A program made the position numbers and the translations under genes. Positions 1-5,035 of a DNA stretch of 5,035 nucleotides are shown here, piece after piece. The stretch covers positions 1 to 5,035 of the forward strand of contig CANEUT010000127.1 of the NCBI GenBank assembly GCA_947441895.1. The letters are read 5' to 3'. The notes beneath the pieces are model-generated. The model saw nothing but the letters and a program-made list of their open reading frames with translations. It did not search any database and was not told where the DNA came from. Origin of the DNA: Rickettsiales bacterium. GTDB lineage: Bacteria > Pseudomonadota > Alphaproteobacteria > Rickettsiales > UBA3002. Within the stretch, counting starts at the first letter, position 1. Every line of letters starts with the position of its first letter.

Positions 1-9
1 AACGCATTT

Positions 10-1011
10 ATGGAAATGCTGCTTTCCATGGGCATTGGGGGGTTGGTGCTATTTTGCCTTTTACCCATCATCATCATTCGTCAACTGCCCAATGAACGAT
101 TGCTGATTTTGGCGCCGCTTTGGGCTTCGGCGTTTTTGCTGAATGGATTTTGGTTCATGCTGCCGGTTGCCCTGCCCTTCATGGCAATTGCTTTTGCCGC
201 CAGCATGCGCCCGCCCGAACGCATTCCCTCAACCACCCTGGCACATTACACTCCGCTGCGTGTTCGCATGGTTTGTGCATTATTGGTTGCGCTATTTAGC
301 CTTGCCATATGGGTGCAATATTCAACGGCCAATTCGGCCGGCAAGCTTATCACCGCCATTCAGCAGCGCATGCCCGAGCCAGCGGACAGCGCGACACTGC
401 GTGATCATGGTCGCGGCAATACGCACTTATGGTGGATTGCGCTCAATATCAGCCAATATGTGAACCAAAAAGTTCAAAGCAAAACGCCGACCAAAGAAGC
501 CGATGTTTTATGGTTTAACGAAATTCTGGGCATGGTGGGGCAAACCATTATTAAAGGCGATGCCAATGCGCGCCTTCATGGCCACTATCTTTTTATGCAT
601 AATGACCTCATCACGCTTTATAACATACCGATGTGGTATCAGTTGCAAACCGATCGTCTGGCCCATTGGAAAACGGTGATGATCGACGGGCTGCAAGCCA
701 TTCCAACGCGGGGCGATATGGCTTTTCAATATTATAACTTTTTCTCACAACGCATTAAACCCACCGAATCAGCCGAGACCAATTTGGCCCTGGCCGAACG
801 CGTGTTGGCGGTTTCAGAAGAAGCACTTAAAAACAACCCCGAGGATATGACCGCCTTGTGGTTTTCAGGATTGGCCATGCTGCAAAAACCAGAAACCACG
901 AAACTTGGCTTAAAGCGCCTTTATAAGGTGCTCGATGATTTTGATGGCTGGCGATATGTGCCGATTGATCCGCTGACGCGCGAAAAAATCAATTTCACCC
1001 GGCGTAACTAA
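10..1011 (+). CDS. Membrane protein of unknown function with a soluble helical C-terminal domain (possibly 5'-partial)
   Basis: I do not recognise this protein. Seen: 333 residues from the first ATG. Hydrophobic stretches at about residues 3-24, 31-64 (probably one or two spans) and 86-104 suggest three or four inner-membrane segments. About 230 mostly soluble residues follow, rich in Trp, Tyr and His (HLWWIALNISQY near 139-150, MWYQLQTDRLAHW near 208-220). Residues 258-310 look like paired amphipathic helices resembling tetratricopeptide repeats (LALAERVLAVSEEALKNNPE), but this is inference. The reading frame stays open to base 1 with no upstream stop, and no ribosome binding site fits in the nine bases before the ATG, so the true start may lie outside the window; ATGs at 16 and 28 are alternatives. 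Its stop shares one base with the start of the following lipoprotein hydrolase, which implies an operon and coupled translation. The gene is confidently real; its function is unknown. Confidence 0.8.
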   Translation: MEMLLSMGIGGLVLFCLLPIIIIRQLPNERLLILAPLWASAFLLNGFWFMLPVALPFMAIAFAASMRPPERIPSTTLAHYTPLRVRMVCALLVALFSLAIWVQYSTANSAGKLITAIQQRMPEPADSATLRDHGRGNTHLWWIALNISQYVNQKVQSKTPTKEADVLWFNEILGMVGQTIIKGDANARLHGHYLFMHNDLITLYNIPMWYQLQTDRLAHWKTVMIDGLQAIPTRGDMAFQYYNFFSQRIKPTESAETNLALAERVLAVSEEALKNNPEDMTALWFSGLAMLQKPETTKLGLKRLYKVLDDFDGWRYVPIDPLTREKINFTRRN

Positions 1012-1868
1012 TGCGTGGCATTGCTATCATCGCCGCATTGTTGATTTTGGTGGGGTGCGCCAATTCGCGTCCCTACCTGCGCGATCCATCACCCACCGAA
1101 CGTCGTGCCAGCGCCGACCGCATTGCCGCTGCCCATAAAATGCAGCCCATTAAACTGGAAACAAAACGCTTCATTCTTTCCAGCTGGTGGCGCATTCATA
1201 AAATAGGCGAACCCGTCACTGTATATATTGAAGGCGATGGTTTGGCTTGGGCCGACCGCACTGAACCTTCCACCAACCCCACCCCCATCGAGGCGGTGGC
1301 ACTTAATTTGGCAGCGCTTGATGCATCGGCCAACGTGGTTTACATCGCACGACCGTGCCAGTTCGATGGCATCGTATCCATCGACTGTAACCGCACCTAT
1401 TGGACCGATGGTCGCTTCGCCCGAGAAGTGATCGACGCCTATGATGAAGCCCTCACCGCTATTCACGCCACCGTAAAATCATCAAAAATTCGGCTGGTGG
1501 GTTATTCCGGTGGTGGCAGCATTGCGCTGCTGGTCGCGGCCCAGCGCAATGACGTGATGGATGTGCGCACCGTTGCAAGCAATATTGATCATAAAACATG
1601 GACAAATTTGCATGAATTACTGCCGCTTTCGCGCTCCCTTAATCCGGCTGATTTCAGTGCGCGATTGACCAACATTCCCCAAATGCATTGGGTGGGTGAT
1701 GGCGATGAAGTGATGCCCCGCACTGTTGCCGATGCCTATCAAAAACGTTTTGCCGACCCAAGCTGCATTAACGTGAAAACCATCACCGCCGTGGGCCATA
1801 GCAGCGGTTGGATGGAACAATGGCCCAACCTTGCCGCCACACCCGTTACCTGCGCTTTAAAAAAATAA
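1011..1868 (+). CDS. Lipoprotein-type alpha/beta hydrolase
   Basis: A 285-residue serine-hydrolase-like protein predicted to be a lipid-anchored envelope protein. Seen: an N-terminal signal with a lipobox ending LVGC at residues 13-16, so Cys16 would be the lipidated residue after signal peptidase II cleavage. The alpha/beta hydrolase signature follows: YIEGDG at 72-77 (likely oxyanion-hole region), GYSGGG at 164-169 with Ser166 as nucleophile, WVGDGDEVMP at 227-236 with Asp232 as the probable acid, and GHSSGW at 262-267 with His263 completing the triad. ARPCQ (113-117) and Cys126 could form a disulfide, consistent with export. The substrate cannot be read from the sequence; esterase, lipase or peptidase activity is possible. 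The start overlaps the upstream stop (TAATG) and has no strong ribosome binding site, so coupling to the upstream membrane protein is likely. Its stop lies one base from the convergent ETF-QO gene. Confidence 0.85.
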   Translation: MRGIAIIAALLILVGCANSRPYLRDPSPTERRASADRIAAAHKMQPIKLETKRFILSSWWRIHKIGEPVTVYIEGDGLAWADRTEPSTNPTPIEAVALNLAALDASANVVYIARPCQFDGIVSIDCNRTYWTDGRFAREVIDAYDEALTAIHATVKSSKIRLVGYSGGGSIALLVAAQRNDVMDVRTVASNIDHKTWTNLHELLPLSRSLNPADFSARLTNIPQMHWVGDGDEVMPRTVADAYQKRFADPSCINVKTITAVGHSSGWMEQWPNLAATPVTCALKK

Positions 1869-1869
1869 A

Positions 1870-3540
1870 TTACATATTTCCGTAATTCGGGCCACCACCG
1901 CCTTCGGGCGTAACCCACACAATGTTTTGGGTCGGGTCTTTAATGTCGCAGGTTTTGCAGTGAACGCAGTTTTGTGCATTGATTTGCAAGCGGCTTGCAC
2001 CCGCCTCTTCCACAATTTCGTATACACCGGCGGGGCAATAACGCTGTTCCGGCGCGGCATATTCAGGAAGATTATAATTCACCGGCACCGAGGCATCTTT
2101 CAGCGTTAAATGCACGGGCTGATCTTCTTCGTGGTTGGTATTCGACAAATAAACAGACGAAAGGCGATCAAAACTCACCACACCATCGGGCGCGGGATAC
2201 TCAATTTTCTTACTTTCCGAAGCTTTTCTCAGCGACGTATGGTCGGCATGGTGACGCAATGTCCACGGCGCACGGCCGCGAAAAATATACGTATCAATCG
2301 CTGCATAAATCAACCCTGCCCATAAGCCGAAGCGGAACGCCGGACGAATGTTGCGCACGCCATAAAGCTCGGCAGCAACCCATGAATTACGTAAGGCAGT
2401 TTCATATATTTTCATGTCATACTGAGGCGTAGCCGAAGTATCTCCTACAGATCCTTCGCGATGCTCAGGATGACATAACAACTGAGCCACCGCTTCAGCC
2501 GCCAACATGCCCGACTTCATAGCCGTATGTGACCCTTTAATGCGCGCCACATTGAGGAACCCTGCCGAACAACCAATGAGCGCGCCGCCAGGGAATGCAA
2601 GCTGCGGAATGGATTGATAGCCGCCCTCGTTAATGGCCCGCGCGCCATAGGCAAGGCGCTTTCCACTCTCGAACAACGGACGAATTTTTGGGTGGGTTTT
2701 AAAGCGCTGAAATTCTTTGAACGGGTCGAGATAGGGATTGCTGTAATCAAGCCCCACCACAAACCCAACGGCCACTTGGTTATCATCTAAATGATAGAGG
2801 AACGATCCACCATAGGTGCCCGCATCCATAGGCCAGCCAACGCTGTGCTCCACATGGCCTTGGCGGTGCTTTTCGGCCGCCACCTGCCAAATTTCTTTGA
2901 TGCCAATGCCATAAGTCTGCGGCGCATCAGCCCCGCGCAACGAGAATGTTTTGATGATTTTTTCAGAAAGCGAACCACGACAGCCTTCCGCAAACAACGT
3001 ATGTTTCGCACGCAGTTCCATGGGCGGCTGATAGTTGTGTTTGTGTGATCCATCTTTCGCCACGCCGAACGCGCCGGTTTTCACCCCGCGCACCGCGCCA
3101 TCTTCAATAATTGCCTCCGCCGCCGGAAAGCCCGGGAAAATTTGCACACCCAGCCCCTCGGCCTGCTGTGCCAACCAGCGACACAAATTCGCCAGCGAGA
3201 TAATATAGTTGCCGTGATTTTTCATTTGCGGCGGCGTGGGCAACGCCATGCGAAGTTTTGAAGTGAGGAAATGAAAGCGATCACTCGTCACCGGCACATT
3301 CAGCGGCGCGCCAAGCTCTTTCCAATTCGGCAGCAGCTCATTCAGCGAGCGCGGGTCAAACACCGCGCCCGATAAAATATGCGCACCAATCTCCGAGCCT
3401 TTTTCGATGAGAATGATATTGGTATCAGGCGCGATTTGTTTGAGGCGAATAGCGGCGGAAAGCCCGGCGGGGCCGCCGCCAACAATCAGCACATCGCATT
3501 CCATAATTTCGCTAGCGTCCGTCATGAACCATCCATTCAT
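1870..3540 (-). CDS. ETFDH: Electron transfer flavoprotein-ubiquinone oxidoreductase (ETF-QO)
   Basis: Monotopic inner-membrane enzyme that takes electrons from reduced ETF and passes them through FAD and a [4Fe-4S] cluster to ubiquinone, linking fatty-acid and amino-acid dehydrogenases to respiration. Seen: FAD-binding Rossmann motif VLIVGGGPAGLSAA at 17-30; family blocks HGNYIISLANLCRWLAQQAE (109-128), LFAEGCRGSLSE (182-193), FPGGALIGCSAGFLNV (316-331) and RIKGSHTAMKSGMLAAEA (333-350); and a C-terminal cluster domain with Cys502, Cys525, Cys528 and Cys531 in CPAGVYE and CVHCKTCDIKDP. The 556 residues match the usual family length. Odd: residues 356-376 are encoded by an in-frame palindromic repeat, where relatives carry only a variable linker. 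Start: ATG at 3540 gives MNGWFMTDAS; ATG at 3525 is a good alternative with a weak GGATGG upstream. ATG at 3504 is unlikely, because relatives keep residues before the MEcDV block. No etfA or etfB lies in the window. Confidence 0.96.
   Translation of the reverse strand: MNGWFMTDASEIMECDVLIVGGGPAGLSAAIRLKQIAPDTNIILIEKGSEIGAHILSGAVFDPRSLNELLPNWKELGAPLNVPVTSDRFHFLTSKLRMALPTPPQMKNHGNYIISLANLCRWLAQQAEGLGVQIFPGFPAAEAIIEDGAVRGVKTGAFGVAKDGSHKHNYQPPMELRAKHTLFAEGCRGSLSEKIIKTFSLRGADAPQTYGIGIKEIWQVAAEKHRQGHVEHSVGWPMDAGTYGGSFLYHLDDNQVAVGFVVGLDYSNPYLDPFKEFQRFKTHPKIRPLFESGKRLAYGARAINEGGYQSIPQLAFPGGALIGCSAGFLNVARIKGSHTAMKSGMLAAEAVAQLLCHPEHREGSVGDTSATPQYDMKIYETALRNSWVAAELYGVRNIRPAFRFGLWAGLIYAAIDTYIFRGRAPWTLRHHADHTSLRKASESKKIEYPAPDGVVSFDRLSSVYLSNTNHEEDQPVHLTLKDASVPVNYNLPEYAAPEQRYCPAGVYEIVEEAGASRLQINAQNCVHCKTCDIKDPTQNIVWVTPEGGGGPNYGNM
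2414..2476. repeat. Palindromic repeat element inserted in frame in the ETF-QO gene
   Basis: A 63-bp imperfect palindrome. Perfect 7-bp ends ATGTCAT (2414-2420) and ATGACAT (2470-2476) are followed inward by CTGAG/CTCAG (2422-2426 with 2464-2468), CGAAG/CTTCG (2434-2438 with 2454-2458) and ATCT/AGAT (2440-2443 with 2449-2452), leaving a 5-base loop. Its length is 21 codons. Read with the gene it encodes CHPEHREGSV then GDTSATPQYDM, residues 356-376. In my recollection, peptides of the CHPE.(R)EGS type are typical translations of dispersed palindromic repeats of bacterial genomes, comparable in behaviour to the Rickettsia palindromic elements known to insert in frame in genes. The flanking protein sequence (LAAEAVAQLL before, KIYETALRNSW after) reads as normal ETF-QO, so the gene is probably still functional. 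Confidence 0.8.
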
Positions 3541-3573
3541 TTGTTATGGAACATCATGACACGAACAAATCTA

Positions 3574-3639
3574 TTTGTCATCCCGGGCCTGCCCCGGGAT
3601 CTCCTCGAAGGAAATTCCTGCTTGCAAAGGAATGACAAA
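3574..3639. repeat. Intergenic palindromic repeat element
   Basis: A 66-bp element between the ETF-QO gene and the small-gene pair. Outer arms TTTGTCAT (3574-3581) and ATGACAAA (3632-3639) are perfect inverted repeats of 8 bp. Inside is a strong GC hairpin, ATCCCGGG (3580-3587) with CCCGGGAT (3593-3600) around loop CCTGC, and a weaker one, ATTCCT with AGGAAT (3614-3619 with 3628-3633). This is the style of dispersed GTCATCCCGGG...-type repeats common in alphaproteobacterial intergenic DNA, from memory rather than a search. It is not followed by a T-run on either strand, so it is not a classical intrinsic terminator, although on the minus-strand transcript it would fold between the two transcription units. 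Confidence 0.75.
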
Positions 3640-3653
3640 AAATGAGATGAAAA

Positions 3654-3833
3654 TTAATAGCTGGGCGTTTTATCTTTGGGCGAAGACGCATCTGGCCCAA
3701 TGGCGTTAGTGAATTCGTTACCCGTAGGAACCGCACCCGCGTTGCGCAAAGTTGAAGCTGCAGCTTTTATGGCAACAGCTTCGTCAACTGTACGATTAAA
3801 CATATCTCTCACATGGTCAGACAAACTAACCAT
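3654..3833 (-). CDS. Small protein of unknown function, 59 residues
   Basis: I do not recognise this protein. It is an open frame of 59 codons beginning MVSLSDHVRDMFNRTVDEAV and ending SPKDKTPSY. The first 30 residues look like a charged amphipathic helix (HVRDMFNRTVDEAVAIKAAA); the rest is Gly/Pro/Ser-rich and probably disordered. There is no signal peptide or membrane segment. Its ATG lies inside the last codons of the 96-residue gene upstream, an 8-base overlap (3826-3833), and is preceded by AGCAGG/AGGTGA a few bases away, which serves as a plausible ribosome binding site. This spacing supports a translationally coupled two-gene operon. A frameshifted tail of the upstream gene is the alternative, but a proper start codon and binding site favour a separate gene. 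Confidence 0.6.
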   Translation of the reverse strand: MVSLSDHVRDMFNRTVDEAVAIKAAASTLRNAGAVPTGNEFTNAIGPDASSPKDKTPSY

Positions 3834-4116
3834 GCATCACCTGCTGTTCATGGTCGAGTCCATCGAGAAATTCAATGGCGCGGCGCTGCGAATCGAGCGT
3901 GGGCATGCTGAGGGCCACCAAGTCTTTCGCCTGCTTCACTTTGCGCATATTCACCCCACACGAAGCCAAATGGCCACGGTTCGACGACATGCGTGGGTCA
4001 GAAAGTAGTGCCTTGGCATATTCCACATCGGTATAGGCTTTCAATGCGCCGGTAAGCTCAATCACCGCTTTGGCGGCAATATCAGGTGGATAATAATTCT
4101 GTGCGAGGAGACTCAT
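3826..4116 (-). CDS. Small protein of unknown function, 96 residues
   Basis: I do not recognise this protein. Seen: 96 residues, mostly predicted helical, with no signal peptide or transmembrane stretch, so probably cytoplasmic. A segment with YYPPDIAAKAVIELTGALKAY (split here as YYPPDIAAKAV at 8-18 and IELTGALKAY at 19-28) is followed by a basic stretch NMRKVKQAKD (56-65) and an acidic, Gln-rich end (EFLDGLDHEQQ). There is a single Cys at 53. The ATG at 4116 has AGGGAAG about ten bases upstream as a modest ribosome binding site. It is the first gene of a minus-strand pair with the 59-residue gene and is divergent from udg. The opposite-strand frame over 3676-4008 has no comparable start context, and I take it as a shadow. 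Confidence 0.65.
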   Translation of the reverse strand: MSLLAQNYYPPDIAAKAVIELTGALKAYTDVEYAKALLSDPRMSSNRGHLASCGVNMRKVKQAKDLVALSMPTLDSQRRAIEFLDGLDHEQQVMHG

Positions 4117-4122
4117 GTTATT

Positions 4123-4150
4123 TTGACTTCCCTGTACGCTCTATTATGTT
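4123..4150 (+). promoter_or_regulatory. Candidate sigma-70-type promoter for udg
   Basis: TTGACT (4123-4128) matches the -35 consensus at five of six bases, and TATGTT (4145-4150) is a weaker -10 with a 16-base spacer. Transcription would begin near 4157, leaving a leader of about 56 bases before the ATG at 4213. The spacer between the divergent genes is AT-rich as expected. The call is by eye only; the alphaproteobacterial consensus may differ. Confidence 0.35.
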
Positions 4151-4171
4151 TCGGATATTCGGCGCTAGAAA
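4143..4171 (-). promoter_or_regulatory. Candidate promoter for the small-gene pair
   Basis: On the minus strand CATAAT (4148-4143) is a good -10, with a poor -35, TTTCTA (4171-4166), at a 17-base spacing. A start near 4136 would leave a leader of about 20 bases before the ATG at 4116. It occupies the same bases as the -10 proposed for udg on the other strand. Confidence 0.3.
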
Positions 4172-4212
4172 CATTATTACCTAAACTTCGTTAAAATTTG
4201 GTTAGCATCTTC

Positions 4213-5019
4213 ATGAGTTTTTCTGCCCTCACCCCATTCGATGCACTTTCATGGCAATTGGCCATGGGGGCCGACCTGTGCGTTGAAACCGACCCCCAAA
4301 CATTACGCGCCGAAATTAAACCAGCCATAAGCGCCCCTGAATTGCGCACATTTGCCAAGTCATTACCTGCTGGGGCAGCTTCCCTTCCCTCCATCGCCAC
4401 CGCCGTGGCCGAAGCGCGGGCACTGGCTAATGCTGCCACAACGCTTGCTGAACTAGAAGAAGCGGTGCGCAGTTTCACCGGATGCGCCCTTAAAAAAACA
4501 GCCACCACCACTGTTTTTGCCGCAGGTTTGCCTGCCAGCAAACTTATGTTTATTGGTGAAGCCCCCGGCGCTGAAGAAGATCGCAAAGGCGAGCCATTTG
4601 TGGGCGCCAGCGGCCAATTACTTGATTTAATGCTAAGCTATATTGGCCTCAACCGCGCTAAAAATTTCTATATCACCAACACATTGTTCTGGCGCCCACC
4701 CGGCAATCGCCAGCCCACGGCGGAAGAACTGGCCATTTGCAAACCATTTGTGGAAAAACATATTGCACTGGTCAATCCGCATACGCTTGTTTTGGTGGGA
4801 GGCACGTCCACCCAGTCCATTTTGGGCGATAATCGTGGCATCACCCGCCTTCGTGGGCAGGTGTTTCGCTATCACAATAGCTATATGACCGCCGAGGTGC
4901 CTGCCCATGTCATTTATCACCCCTCCTATTTGCTGCGCCAACCGCTGGCCAAAAAGCAGTGCTGGGCTGATTTATTGGCCCTGAAATCGGCTATTTCAGT
5001 GGTTGCAAAGCCCGATTAA
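4213..5019 (+). CDS. udg: Uracil-DNA glycosylase, family 4-like
   Basis: Removes uracil from DNA, starting base-excision repair. Seen, numbering from the ATG at 4213 (268 residues): FIGEAPGAEEDRKGEPFVG at 113-131, the uracil-binding/catalytic block of families 4 and 5; SGQLLD at 133-138; YITNTLFWRPPGNRQPT at 153-169; LVLVGGTSTQSILG at 192-205; and HVIYHPSYLLRQP at 232-244, the second active-site block. An N-terminal extension of about 85 residues, Ala-rich from about 54 to 80, precedes the core, as in alphaproteobacterial members. Odd: the Fe-S ligands of classical family 4 (CxxC, then Cys-16-Cys) are only half kept: Cys91 and Cys176 remain, but Lys94 and Trp160 stand in for the other two. 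Start: the frame is open to a TTG at 4198, but the ATG at 4213 (MSFSALTPFDALSW) is preferred; both have weak ribosome binding sites. Divergent from the small-gene pair. Confidence 0.93.
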   Translation: MSFSALTPFDALSWQLAMGADLCVETDPQTLRAEIKPAISAPELRTFAKSLPAGAASLPSIATAVAEARALANAATTLAELEEAVRSFTGCALKKTATTTVFAAGLPASKLMFIGEAPGAEEDRKGEPFVGASGQLLDLMLSYIGLNRAKNFYITNTLFWRPPGNRQPTAEELAICKPFVEKHIALVNPHTLVLVGGTSTQSILGDNRGITRLRGQVFRYHNSYMTAEVPAHVIYHPSYLLRQPLAKKQCWADLLALKSAISVVAKPD

Positions 5020-5035
5020 TGTTGCGTCGCAACAA
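5019..5035 (+). CDS. Possible start of a downstream gene, cut by the window end
   Basis: The udg stop and an ATG share one base (TAATG at 5017-5021), the same arrangement as at 1011. The frame reads MLRRN and runs off the window. A basic start like this would suit a signal peptide. In related genomes I recall a lytic transglycosylase gene beside udg, but nothing here proves that. No strong ribosome binding site precedes it. Confidence 0.3.
5020..5034. repeat. Short perfect palindrome at the end of udg
   Basis: TGTTGCG (5020-5026) and CGCAACA (5028-5034) are perfect 7-base inverted repeats around a single T. With only one central base, an RNA hairpin would need to open an inner pair or two. 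If the ATG at 5019 is used, the structure covers the first codons of the next gene. There is no T-run, though the window ends immediately after, so a terminator cannot be judged. Confidence 0.4.

Noticed and set aside
1995..2432. Plus-strand open frame of 145 codons
   Set aside because: It is antisense to the conserved C-terminal iron-sulfur domain of ETF-QO, shows no recognisable domain and has no start context.
2414..2476. A frameshift or broken ETF-QO caused by the repeat
   Set aside because: The element is 63 bp, a multiple of three, has no in-frame stop, and conserved family sequence continues in the same frame on both sides.
3574..3639. Intrinsic terminator for the small-gene operon
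   Set aside because: The GC hairpin is strong, but on the minus strand it is followed by GACAAATAG and on the plus strand by CTCCTCG, with no T-run. The structure fits a dispersed palindromic repeat better.
3379..3645. Plus-strand open frame of 88 codons ending in VIPGLPRDLLEGNSCLQRNDK
   Set aside because: It is antisense to the conserved N-terminus of ETF-QO and ends in a translation of the intergenic palindrome, a typical spurious repeat-derived frame.
3676..4008. Plus-strand open frame of 110 codons over the small-gene pair
   Set aside because: It competes with the two minus-strand genes. Those have linked overlapping frames, ribosome binding sites and a promoter region, while this frame starts inside the 59-codon gene with no such signals.
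3654..4116. Toxin-antitoxin pair
   Set aside because: The size and overlap fit, but neither protein shows a toxin active-site motif or a recognisable antitoxin DNA-binding fold, so the call would be guesswork.
4191..4586. Minus-strand open frame of 131 codons, rich in Ser and Ala
   Set aside because: It is the complement of the Ala-rich N-terminal region of udg; its composition comes from the codons on the coding strand.

Overview
The window carries ordinary chromosomal housekeeping and conserved-hypothetical genes of what looks like an alphaproteobacterium with intermediate GC content. This rests on the sequence style of the ETF-ubiquinone oxidoreductase and of the family 4-like uracil-DNA glycosylase (for example the FWRPPGNR motif), and on the placement of an ETF-QO gene near a divergent udg, an arrangement I recall from that class. 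The genus cannot be read from the window. I see no rRNA, tRNA, CRISPR array, transposase or phage gene.

Layout, left to right. (a) 1-1868, plus strand: a membrane protein of unknown function that may begin before the window, joined by a TAATG stop/start overlap to a lipoprotein-type alpha/beta hydrolase. (b) 1870-3540, minus strand: a full-length ETF-ubiquinone oxidoreductase, convergent with the hydrolase and only one base from it. A 63-bp palindromic repeat lies in frame inside this gene (2414-2476). (c) 3541-3653: a short spacer almost filled by a second palindromic element (3574-3639). (d) 3654-4116, minus strand: two small overlapping genes of unknown function, 96 and 59 codons; the second is easy to miss. 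(e) 4117-4212: an AT-rich divergent promoter region. (f) 4213-5019, plus strand: uracil-DNA glycosylase, followed by a possible next gene starting in another TAATG overlap at 5019.

Functionally, the ETF-QO passes electrons from flavoprotein dehydrogenases (fatty-acid and amino-acid oxidation) through ETF to ubiquinone, and the glycosylase starts base-excision repair of uracil in DNA. The other genes have no pathway I can assign, and there is no sign that the window forms one system. The points most worth checking are the coding-region palindrome, its intergenic relative, the glycosylase that keeps only two of the four cluster cysteines of classical family 4, and the unrecognised pair of small genes. 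I found no convincing new multi-gene system.
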